A stretch of 64,000 nucleotides of DNA from Ridgeia piscesae (taxonomy: Eukaryota; Annelida; Polychaeta; Sabellida; Siboglinidae), in contig JAODUO010000527.1 of NCBI GenBank assembly GCA_025642075.2, positions 307,001-371,000 on the forward strand, in the 5' to 3' direction. A program made the translations under genes and the position numbers. The notes beneath the pieces were generated by a model, which was not told where the DNA came from, did not search any database, and saw only the letters and a list, made by a program, of their open reading frames with translations. Shown here one piece after another: positions 1-12,493 of this stretch. How positions within the stretch are numbered: the first letter of the stretch is position 1; every line of letters starts with the position of its first letter.

Positions 1-133
1 AGATCTTCAGAAATCATATTATCATGTCTGTTGTGCTTTGAAAATGGATGTGAAACATGTCTTCGTTTATTTCACAATATGATACATGTCTTGTACCACG
101 TGTATGTAGGTTGTGTGTTAGGTGTGTTAGTTA

Positions 134-361
134 ACACACACACACACACACACACGCATGCACACACGCACGCACGCACGCGCACACAAACACAAACACA
201 CAGCACGCACGCATGCGCATGCACGCACGCACGCACACATACACAAACACAAACACAAACACAAACACAAACACAAACACAAACACAAACACAAACACAA
301 ACACAAACACAAACACAAACACAAACACAAACACAAACACACACACACACACACACACACA
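134..361 (+). repeat. (CA)n / (ACAAAC)n compound microsatellite
   Basis: A (CA)n tract with CG-containing interruptions (134-240), then about 16 perfect ACAAAC units (241-337), then (AC)n. Open frames across it are repeat artefacts. Confidence 0.98.
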
Positions 362-2635
362 CTTGTATGTTGGGCAAAATTGTTATCCCGCATAAAGACC
401 TGACCAATATGGTAGCAGACTTACTGTTTCCTGTTTTGTTTATGTGGCGGGAACGCATGCGACACTGTTTTGATGCTGATCAAAGTGTGCACGTTTACAC
501 AAACTGTAGTGTTTGTCTAACACACGCCCGGCTTATCTAAATATTTCAATACAGTAGTAATTGTTTTGTCTGTGCACACACAAACCATGCAACCTGACAC
601 TAAACCACCACTCAGTGTAGGCTCACTTTCCATGGGAGAAACACACTCAGGTGCATGCATACAGCTCGTGCTCAACCACGCATACACGCACCTTTATAGA
701 TTACACTGTGATCACCTACTTATTTTAAACCATAAAAACTTCAAATACGTAGGTTTATCTAAACCTGTCTTGGATGGGTAAAGTTCATTTTGGATGGGTA
801 AAAACCAGCACGTTTTTGGACTGGCCAAATTTCAAAATGCATAAAGGCGTGCTCAAATATAAATATTGATTTTTCACAGGCTTGTCTGACAATGCACTTG
901 AATTTTACCTATGTTTTCACCTATTACAACATACTTGAAATTTACCTACGACACCTTAATAAAAACCACGAATATAAATTCCACATTCAAGCAGAAATAC
1001 GTCCCAGTCATAAATATACAACATTTGTCTATCAATGCATTAATAATAGATCAGACGACACCATGAAACGACGACACCATGAAACGACACACATAAAACA
1101 CAGATGTGCTTAATCACGATGGTGTGAAATAATACACTTCAAGTAGAATTAACTCGCTGCTATTCGATACACCGACTGACATAACGCATTCATAGGTGTG
1201 GAGGACTCGATTCATCACAAGACGCCCCCAGTTCAGGGGTCAACAGCAATGTAGACAAGGGCTTAAGTGGCGACATACCAGATAGTGTGTGTGCCACATG
1301 CTAGGCAAACTGTGTGACACGATTAGCTGACTACTTCATACACCGCTTTACTACTGGTTTACTGCAGCTTGATAAAACGCTACCCCTTCATCCAACGAGA
1401 TAGTTTATCGGAAGCTTTGTAAGATGTGACATTGCGCATGTACAGGCTGTGTAAGACAGCAGGCAGTTGTTCTATTTTGTCCCTGAAGGACGGGGAGAAT
1501 ATTGCCTCAATACAACAACTAATTTGTCCCCTGTATATTGTGTCTTTCTGATATGGGTCCTCAGTATATTGTTACTTTCATTTCCGCTTCATGGCTGTTC
1601 AGACAGGGGGTGTGAGTCACTTTGGCAAACAAAAAATTGAAGATAAAGTAAAAACAGGTTTGTATGCAAATACGATCATGAACTGGCCTGTTGTTGAGTA
1701 ATATCTGTTGGGTAATATTAGTCACTGTTGGCCTTGTCTTCGGATCCTACTGGTGATGTTGATTGGCAGCACTATATAAGACTATTATTGTCATTATTAC
1801 AGAACCACAGCACCACGAGACGATGTGATTCAGACAGAAATGTAACACAAGTAATAGAGAAGTATTTGAAAGTACCAAAGTAAAAATGGCATTAGCTTAG
1901 ATAAAAACAACTCCACCTCAAGTAATAGTAGCTAGTATCTAAAAATTGTACATTATTTCTTGTAAGTTGCGGGAAAAACTAACTCAAGTAGATAAAGGAA
2001 GTATTCTTGTGTGTCATAACATCTGCCTCCTTCTTGTATAATCCCTGGTCAAATCACTCCTTAGGCAGTTCTCCTCTCCCATCTCTTACACTGTCTTTCT
2101 CTTCCTCCTCCTCTTCTATCCTCCATTCTGACATCCCTCATTGAAAATCAACTATTTCTCGAAGTTGGTTTATCTTTACCAAGCTATGATATCATATGAC
2201 CAACCTTAATTTGTACTGTCAAAATTTATACTGTATCTATCATTAAAATAATCAAGATAATAATAGTCTTATATGGCAGTGAAACTCAGTATTCAGTTAG
2301 ACTGTTCAAAGAAAAGAAAAGTCCACATTAACAATTAAAAGTGATTTTTTAAATATTTGTCTTCAGCACTGTCTTATATATAAATCTAGGTATAACTAGG
2401 TACAGAAAGAGGGCGATGCTGACAGGAAGTTGTGACCAGAACGAACACAAAGAGGTCGTTTAACAGCACTACCTTAACTCCCATCCCAGTACATGGAACA
2501 AGGAGGGGAAAACAGATAATATAGCTCACTAATCAAGTGGAACACAAGATCCTGTCAGAGTCAAACTTGAAAGAAATGTCTGATGTTTATAACAAGTTCT
2601 GTAAATTTATATGAATACTTTACACAAATCACATA
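362..2635. other. non-coding DNA, no gene recognised
   Basis: Moderately AT-rich unique sequence. Short open frames here lack start context, splice signals and domains. A decayed relative of the small DNA-transposon family may lie at about 775-860 (GGATGGGTAAA repeated, ATGCATAAAGG). Confidence 0.6.
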
Positions 2636-3024
2636 TTTAATATATAATATATAATATATATATATAATATATATATATAATATATAATATATAATATATA
2701 ATATATAATATATAATATATAATAATATATAATATATAATATATAATATATAATATATAATATATAATATATAATTATATAATATTAATATAAAATATAT
2801 AATATATAATATATATATATAATATATATATATTATATAATATATATATATAATTATATATATTTATATATATATATATATAATATATATATAATATATA
2901 TATAATATTATATATATGTATATACAATATGAATATATGATATATATATATACTATAGCATTATATGTATATGATATATCATATATATAATATACATTAT
3001 ATTATATATATATATATAATATAA

Positions 3025-3075
<51 letters not shown>
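2636..3075 (+). repeat. (TA)n / (TATAA)n low-complexity block
   Basis: About 440 bp of only A and T with a few G/C, alternating (ATATAAT)n and pure (TA)n. Confidence 0.97.
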
Positions 3076-3079
<4 letters not shown>

Positions 3080-6000
3080 TTTTGTCAGTATAAAAGGAAC
3101 CACTCTGCGGTAAGTTGAATATAATCAAGAGAGATTGTGTGTGAAATTGAGTTAATCTTTACAATCAACAAGAATCACTTCACACAACTCTTGTGGAACG
3201 TAAGAGCCTTTCATGTGAAGTGAGAGCCTTTTCAGAAGAACCGCAGTCATACCAAGAAGTAAGCTTCATAAGAGTCACCCACTACAGCCTGTGAGTGACA
3301 GAGTGGAGGAGCTATGGGGCCATAATCTAACCCTAATCTAAGGCAGTATTCTTCACCACACAGTGGCCTTCTTCCTGGAAGGGGGTGGCATTTGGGGTGG
3401 CTACTGGCTACCCACTTCCCTGCCTCCTGTTAGATACCACAGAAGTACAAAGCTCACTAATTATCTCGTTTCAAAGAACAAATTCTGCATAAAATCAAAG
3501 CCACAGAAGAAATGGCACCCTTCATGGTTGTGGCTTCCCAAAAATATGCTAAGTATAAACATGGCACTTCTCTGTGGGTCTAACTTCAAAGCAGCAAAGA
3601 TTGCTTAATTGAAAAAGACTGGATTATTCTTTAAAAAAATATTATTACATAACAACAAGTATCAGAATATTAATTATTTTATTTAATGACACCCCTAACG
3701 GCATGCTTAATTTTGTGAATACTTGCCACTTCATGATGTACATTTCTAAGAGCAGTGCCAACATGAGTTCTTTAAAAACTGTTGCTGATTTTGTTGTTAC
3801 ATGTAATTTATAATTTTCATGTTCAATATATATTTAACTTTCTTTACACTGCACCATGAGTTGTGCGAAAATAAATAGCAACTGATTCTCTCACAAGCTG
3901 CCTGGGGAACCAGTCACAAAGAGTGAGATAGGCCAATAAAACATACGGTGTTTTTTAAGTATTGCCAGGAGATGTTATATAACTGAGCTTGGCTGGGGTG
4001 TTTAGTGCCAGCTGTTTGACCTGGGTAGTTGATCTCTTGTCTCTGCCAGGATCTAGTCACCAACTCTGGGTAGTAAGGCCAAGTAAACACTGCTTGTTAC
4101 TGGTAGCTAGCCTTCATTGTGCACTATGCAGCATCACAGATCATGTAAAAATGCCTTTACACCATAGCTTTATGTAGAGACCCGTCCATCCGTCATTTGG
4201 ACAGGTAAAAACATGTGTGACTGGCAATAAATTTATCCTGCATAAAGCCCTGCTTTACACTTTTCCTATTTAAAAAGGGAGTTGGATTTAATTACTTGTG
4301 CACATGGTGTTCGTCATAAAATAAAAGCTGTTTTATAAACAGAAATACAAAATGTACTACCCTTGGTAGTAGTGTTGCTTATTGTTGAATATTTGAACAA
4401 GTGCTGTACTCAAGGTTGTAGGTGACTGGGTCACCAATTACTGTTTAAATTGTAAAGCATCATATAGACTCATAAAACCGTATTACCCTACATAGAAAAA
4501 CATTAGACAACACCCATCAAATCATGATTACACAATGTCGTAGCTTGACAATTTTATACATGATCCACTTTATATTTAACATTTTCATAGCACTGCACAT
4601 TCACAATGCTAAACAAGTTTATGGTTGAGAAATGCTGAAAAATACACATTATATGACCACCCACACTTTGCTACTTTCAAGCTGTTTTGGTGGCCATCAC
4701 CAATAACCTGCAAACACCAGACTGCAAACACCACGACCAGGACCAAGCAGAGGGCTATAAAAGACAAGGGTGCGTAGTTTGATATCCCTCTGGTCATCAA
4801 GTTGCTTTCAACACTACACAACCGTAACTGCTGAAACCTTTGACAGGCTGTGGGAGGGAGTGAGGGAGGGGGGGGGGGAGAGATGGTAGTAAATGGGACC
4901 CCAGGCAGGTGGGTTTTATCAGAGGACAGATTCTATTCCCACTGGACCAGCTGGACTAAAACACCAGACCACTGGTTCAGGTTTCTTTGTGCTGCCAAGG
5001 GTAGGCCAACTTTGCTGGTGTGAGGCCACCACAATTGAATTCTGTCTAGGGGAGATGCTTTTGGTCAATTTAAGATTTTTACATCTACATGTATATATAT
5101 GTCCAGCTGTGGGAAGATATTTGTTTTAGCCAAAATTGTCACATTTCACGCCATTCTTTTTTTATAACTGCTCAAAACAGTGTTCATCCAAGTCCTCAAA
5201 ACCTAAGCAAAATGTTTGCAGCAATCCTTCCTGTTTTATCTCTGGAAGGTAAATAGTTTTCCTAATTCATCAACTTAGCAACACCTCTCCATGTGATGTT
5301 CAATAATTACTGATGGGTGCAATGTTTATGATAACAATTACAAAATAAGTGAATAAATAAATGAGTAAACAACATAAAATAAACATAAAATAAAGGCTGT
5401 TTCTAAGGAAAAACATAAAACTGACATGACACTTCAGCAAATGCACTTAGGAAGTCGAGTACACAAGCAAATCCCTACAAAGATTGCAGCGCAGTGCTCC
5501 GCAGTTCCACACACATCTGACTCACCCTGTGGCTGATAAGAGACGGAAAATGCTGTTATTATTAATCTAATTTAGACTTCTGAGACAGGAGCACCAGCAA
5601 TGCGATTACGGCAATAGATTATCTCAACCGATTACCACAGTGTGCAATGCATCATGGGTAACTGTTTTGACACGGTTATCTTCACTCATATTCATCATTT
5701 CGCAATTGGATCTTGAGAGGCAAATATAGCAGAGGAACAGACACACGTGGCACAGAGGTAGCATTCCAGCCAGTGACTACCATTGGGGTGAATCTCTTGC
5801 TGTGGGTTAATGCCTTAAGTAGCCCATTCCCAAATTCATCATATCAGTAATCCACACAAAATGAGTTCCTGGATGTGGTGGAATTATATACAGCCACCAC
5901 TTGGCTAGATCCTAAATGTTTGTAAGCATTCCATCACAACAGTGGTGGAATGTTAAGGGTTAAATTACTGTTTAAGGGATAATGTGCACAGTGTTTTATA

Positions 6001-9000
6001 ATGGCATTATAAAAATTAGTGGCATATACTGCACTTTGTAATGCTGTAAGCTTACCGATTTAGTTATCTAATTTTTTTAACTGGATGAATATTTTGAGTT
6101 TGTATGGTCAAAGTTGCCATATTTATTATTGCGCAAACAGCGTAAATGAGAATATTAATTATTTAAATAACAAGGGATAAGTTAATGCCTAAAAATGCAA
6201 ATGTTTACAATTTAGCTAGCATGGCATATTCAGCAATGATATCTTTGCAACTGTTAAATTAACAACAATAACGTGGCAAAATAATTATGAATTTAATATG
6301 TCGTGTAACAACCACAAGAATTCAAACACTTTTGCCTTTCGTCACAAATTGTGTTGCCTGCAGCTTGTGCAGTGGGGGGGGGTAAAGTAAAGTACAGCAC
6401 CCAGACATACCCACTTAACCCTCCCTTATGTAACCACTTAATAAACTTGTAGTCGTAATAACCAACCCATGTCTTTCCATAGTGCTATGCTGGCGCCAAG
6501 ATGTGGAATGGTGTAAAACAAAACACTGGCCTGACCTACTGTAGACGCTAGAGGCATGCTGAATACATACCTGTGAGGACAAAGGGGAGTGCAGGTGAAT
6601 TGCCTGCACATACCTTGATCTCAAAGAGAACTGTCAGAGGCTGACCACAGTTAATGACCACTTGGTAGGAGTGGTGAGGAAGTAATTAACCCCAGGCGGC
6701 CTGAGGTTAGATGTCTCATGCCAAAGGCTTCAATCATGTCAAAGACTGACCGAAATTTTAAGCGATATATGTGACATAAAATCTATACTTTTAGTATAAA
6801 AACACCTCTGGTCCGTAGACTTAGTTTCTTTATGTTTAAATGTGGAGGCAGTGAATGTTTAGAGTGACTTGGGTTGTTCTTCTCATCTAGGCATTGAATG
6901 TCTGGGATAAGACTAGTTTCAATACTATTCTTCGATTACTGTTTTCTACGTGTTTTATTCCTTGCTCCCACAGTCTCACACACTGTGCAGTAGGTTCAAG
7001 GATTTCTTCACAAAATTATTGTTAAATAAATGAAAAATAGATGAGGCAGCTTTTAAAAATACTATAATTAATGGAGACTAAACATCTGTTTTACTTCAAT
7101 TGATTACTATGAATAAAACCAGTTTGTAAATCTGTACTAGGTATAGTGCATATTGTTGAAATACACAAGTCATACTCTGTAGTTTGTTGAAGATTGGTCT
7201 GTAGGCATGACTGAGTACAAAACAATGTCCATTGTATTTGGTCGTCTTTGCCTTTTTCACATCACCCTGTTGTCCCCATTGTGACACTGGTGTGACATTG
7301 GTGTGACACTGGTGTGACACTGACATGACATTGATGTCACAACTGTTCTATCTCTTTTAGCATGACAACCGCCTTGTCAATCACAGAACCTTTGAGTATT
7401 ATAAAATCTTGATTTCCAAAAAATGACACTGAATGAAACTGAAAACTGTGTTCCCATGAGTGGAATGAAAACTTAATTTCCAGACAAACAACATAAATTT
7501 TTAATCAACACTTCATTAACAAACAAATAAAATCAACAGAAACTGACTTACCAAATATAACTAAATGAAAACATTATTACTAAACAAATAAGACTGAATG
7601 AATAACATTTCATTATCTCACAGAAAACAACTTTGTGACCAAATTAAATTGAACAAAATTGAAAAATTCACAATAAGACAACATTAATAACAATTAATAA
7701 AAACACAGTTACACTAAGTCCAACAAATAAGTTATAAAAAATATATAATTACAAAACAAATAAGATCAGATCAAAAATCCATTACCAAACAAACAAAAAC
7801 TTAATCTAAATTTAATTACCAACTGATAAAACTAAAAGGAAATTGTGACTGTCTGAGTGGGTGGCACCTTACACAGACCAGACAACCTGCTCAGGTGATC
7901 TCCACAATGGGTGAACAACCTAGACATCAGAATAAATTGGTTTGGCTGCCATCCACAGACCACCTGCAGTGGCTTAGTTTCAGTTTGGATGGAGTGGAGT
8001 AACCTGAGGCTCAGCATTGGGCCCAGAGAGTGTTTGGGGAGAGATTGGAGGAAAGGAAGTGTTTCCTGTCTGTCGGATCAGTTCGTATAAGTGCGGTGAT
8101 CACGCCGAGTGATGCAGACAAAATCAAGTCTAAAAAACGTGCAGCAACATTTCCGTATAGGCTGCTAAGTTCAGTGCCAGGAAAACTTATCGGAAGTTTG
8201 TGAATTTTAGTACTTTTGTGTACTTTGGATGTGAAACATAATACGTACCATGTATTTAAAATTAAATCAGTGTTTAACTGGTAACTTTAGTAGACTGTGA
8301 AGATTTTATAACTATTTCAACAGGAGGCATGTCTGCAAAAATGTGAGAACGCAATGACGGTGAATTATTTCAATCAAATAAGATAACCTCATGCTTCAAC
8401 TCGACACAACATTTGCAGTAAATTTCTACCAATCAACTAAAAGAGATCTGACCTAGTTATTGCAGGTAGGAACCATGCAACTGAGCTATGTTCAAAATGG
8501 CCACCTAATGTTCCGTTCAAACACTGCAGCAATTGTGTTTGCAGAAAAAAATGTACAAATATTTACAGCGGACACAACAAATAGACTTGTGACCTTTATA
8601 ATGACATTCACAAACTTGTCTCCAGACAGTGTGTCACTAGAGCTGGCTCACTCACACAACAATGGATAGTTTGCCATTAATTTCACAGTTTGTATAAATT
8701 ATAAATTCACTAATAGTGCTCATTTAAATTTAGACGTGTGGGATTACAGAATGGAACTAATTGTATAAGTTACCAGTGAGTTATATCTACAAATACAAAA
8801 TTGAAACAGGGGTAGAACTACGCAGAAAGTCATAAGAATTTACTCCTGGGATGTTTTTTATTTTTAACAGGCTACTTTCAACAGTAAAAATTGTTTTGGG
8901 TTTGTTGTAATTTAGTAACTCGACGTATGCTGAATCATTCTGAAAGAACATGAAACACTGATTATGTCATTTCATCACGTAGACACTGAAATTAATTGAA

Positions 9001-11259
9001 TTTTATAAACTCAATAATTGTATAACATGTTAACATAACTGGCTTAATGCCATCCGTCAGGGCATAGTACTGGTATATAGTGTCAGTTGTACTTTGTGCC
9101 AGCCAACTTGTGGTTCGGTACCAGTACCAGCGTTCTTTGTGTTTACCAACTGGTGGTTCGGTACTGGTACCAGCTGCCATGTCAATGCATGGGGCACTTG
9201 TACAGCCTATGTTGTTTATAACTTTCAGAAGGGACACTGTAAGCCGTTGGTCCTGTCTATATCTGGTGTCAATGCCAGGGGAAGTAAAACATCCCACGCA
9301 AGGAAATGGGAAAAAACATCTAGATTCCCACTGGCATTCAAAAACTAGCCCTGCCAACAGTTAGGAAGAACTTTGGAAGTTTGTGGAAATTAATTGTGAG
9401 AAGATGATAAAACAGAAAGATGAAACAGGCTAAGTTGTCTAAATAAATACAACCTTTCCTGTTGGTAACTTTTGCATTGAAAACATGAGCACACACACAG
9501 GCATCATTTCTGGTTTTTATATAATTGTGGAAGATCTGACATTTCAAATTCATGGATATCAGAGAGCTTATTGTAGAAATACAAAATGTATTCGAGAAAT
9601 TGACAAAATCATGTAATATGCTCATGCAAACACAACAAATGAAGTAGACAGCGAATGGTCTCACACTGTGAACAAATCACACAGTACGCCTGTGACAATG
9701 TGAACAAACTCACCCAGTAAGTGTACTCGCTGTCACACGGTGAACAAAGTCACACAGTGACCATGTTGCAAACGCATTATATGGTCAACATAGCATACTT
9801 CACTGTGAACAAAGCCACATAAATATTGTCCACTACACTACACATTTGACAGCCATTCCCTTGTGCACTTGGTGTCAACACGTCAACTAACTAAACACAA
9901 GCTGACACCAGAGTGTAGTGGCCGTCCCAGTACCTACCTCCAGCAAGTGTCCAAGGAGTCAGCTAGTCCAGTCCTAATAACACAGTGTTGATCCCTAATA
10001 CACAAACACTACATCCATGTGTAACATCCCAGGTGTGTAACACTCCACTGGCAGGTGTTAACTCCTCAATTAACTGCAGTTTAGTCGCCTCAGTGAGGCC
10101 AGGTTTTAACCACACAAGCCCAGGACAAGAATCAACACAACATCCTGCTGAGTAGAACTAACAGCCTCTGACTCAGCCACTGGCTGCAGTGTCAACAGTT
10201 CATAGGTCAGGCTCACTTTCCACATAGGGGTGGAGGGTTGTCCTTGGTGCATATTGACACAGACAACTCACGCCTGCAGGGGTTATAGGCCTTCACTGGG
10301 GACAGGGGACTGCTATATTTAGACACACACAGGCATTGTCTTGTTTGAGTTGTGTTATGTAGTTTTATCCAAAGGAGCACCAAGTATATCCTAGTCATAC
10401 TTTTAGACACCCCCACTTATAATGCAGTTCACATCGTTTCAACAACTGCAAAAGCCATTACATAATGTCGTATAATTCATAACAGGTCAACAGTGGAGCT
10501 ATCTTATCTTGCAAGGTTCAAGTCAGGTTGTATTTGTTGCAATCTTTAGTAATACATTTCTTGAAAATTCAAGCTCAGAGGTGCAACAAACAAAATCATT
10601 TGGTGTAATCATAACTGGGGACAGGCAAGAATTGTCATCAATGGAACATGGAACTGTCAAAAGTACATTAATAATAATCTAACATATATTTATAAAATGC
10701 AGAAATTAATATAAAAATTCCCTTTGAGGCACTTAGAAAAAAAGCGAATGCATGCACCTTTTCAAAAATTATTCTCTCATTATTTACTAAATGAACCTGA
10801 CCTGATCTTACAGTAAAGTTAATCCACCAATCAACCTATAGCTGTATTGTTTTTATAACTGGTGGCTTTCATTCAAAATTTAAATTAATGCAGAATTTTT
10901 TTTTACATATACTAGTGTTTTTTTATTACAATCTGAAGTATCAAATTGCTGGAAAAGGATGTAAATGCTTAATGTGTGCAACATTTGTCGGTGTGTGATA
11001 TGCAGTTTTATGCATATGTCAACTAACTTAAATGTATCCTGATTAACTAATATTGTTTAAATAAATACAGCCATGTGCCAACCCAATTTTATGCACTGTC
11101 TTTGCAAGCAATCGTTTGAACTGTGATATAGAAAAACAATAACACATTCTACAGGGCAAACCATTTTAATTTCCCAATATGCTTTGCCTTTGGCAGATAC
11201 CTCCACCCCCATACTGGCATATTGATCTTACAGTTTCTGCCAGTTGTCACATAAATACA
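3076..11259. other. gene-poor DNA
   Basis: Apart from transposon copy C (4160-4258) no gene is seen. Small local repeats: a poly-G run at 4868-4880; two GGTTCGGTACYRGTACCAGC copies at 9112-9175; and a degenerate repeat of GTGAACAAANTCACACAGT at 9665-9815. A 53-codon open stretch with no ATG at about 8046-8204 has no recognisable domain. Confidence 0.6.
4160..4258 (-). mobile_element. small DNA-transposon family, internally deleted copy C
   Basis: Read on the - strand it joins the family head (GCCAGTCACACATG) directly to the tail (TTTTTACCTGTCCAAATGAC). The central ~200 bp present in copy B are missing. Both ends carry GCTTTATGYAG in inverted orientation, which suggests terminal inverted repeats. 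Confidence 0.55.
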
Positions 11260-11505
11260 GATACAAGACTTAATGCAGGATACAATATTTTTCAGTCATG
11301 CTTTTTTGCTGGTAACGTGGATGTTAAATCATATACATATGAGATGAGATGTGTTTTGTGACTGAAATAAATTACAAACACATGTGATACCCATTTTCAT
11401 GGCATTTTTTGAAGACTTTTTGCTCCGTCTTTTTTCTAGTCCACCGCCCGTCCAGTGATATTTTTCTAGCCGCATGACAGGTGGACAGGTGTCTGTATAA
11501 AGCCC
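11260..11505 (+). mobile_element. small DNA-transposon family, copy A
   Basis: It shares ordered blocks with the copy at 20943-21215: AACGTGGATGTTAA, CTGAAATAAATTACAAACAC, ATGTGATACC, CGCCCGTCCAGTGATATTT, and GACAGGTGGACAGGTGTCTG leading into the end block ATAAAGCCCTGC. No protein is encoded. It is a non-autonomous (MITE-like) element, judged from the repeat and its inverted ends. Confidence 0.6.
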
Positions 11506-12493
11506 TGCATAAACATGGTACCTACACCTTGTCCATTCCCTGTATGTAATTACACAAGAAACAACCAGTTGTCTTGTGATGAAACAGTAACAATGCTAAG
11601 CCAATGCATATAGGTCACATTTCTTCAATTGCAACCAACAACAAAAGCTCAGACAAGACAAATCAAAATAACATCCTGAAACAGCAGTAATCTTTGATCT
11701 GCTCTGTGGCATAGCTGGCACAGGGTAGTGAGAATTGCCCAGGCTGAAGTGAGCAATTCTTGTCCAGTCTGGTGAACACTCTACTGAGGCGAGTGTCCAC
11801 ACATTTACACATCTCTCGGGTTAGTTGGACACACATTCAACCACCTCGCACGTGAGCACACACCACTAGCACTGCATTAGCTGTTATTCAATTTTGTCTT
11901 CAGACAATCAAGTGAAGGTGCTAATAATATGCGGTGTGCCACATCTAACCAGGCATTAGACCTAATCTACACACAAACCAAAAATAGTTCATTATGTCAC
12001 GTCTCATCAATTTTGTGATTTTAGTAGTATGAGGTACGATAGTTTATAGCCAAGTAACGTTAAAAATGCACAAGGATTTGTTTGCATTATGGTGTTAACA
12101 TACATACATATTCATACATTCATCATGCATCCAACAAAACTAAGCTATACAAGATGTAAATTTAGCAGCCAACTGACAACATATTGCATGAAAAATTTGT
12201 ATATCTTTGAATAAAAACTTCACCTTGAAATACACAACATGTAACTGGAAATAAAATCTTGCAAATAATTCATAACTAATAAAATGCATGCATTTAAGAT
12301 TGCACACATTAAACAATTATAAAAAGCTACAGGGCATTCTTGCTAAAGTGACCTTGCTAAGTATCGAACTGTTTCTTTTATGCAATGTCCAAGATTGTGA
12401 CTGAACCACAATGTAGGCTCGAGAGGCGATTTCAAAGTGGTTCCTTTTAAGCGTATGTTCCTTACACCAATTTTCACAGTGAGGGCTCACATT
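11506..12493. other. non-coding DNA before the 51-bp array
   Basis: Unique AT-rich sequence; nothing supported. Confidence 0.6.

Noticed and set aside
8046..8204. Open stretch containing DADKIKSKKRAATFPYRLL
   Set aside because: No start codon, no splice pair and no recognised family; too short to call.
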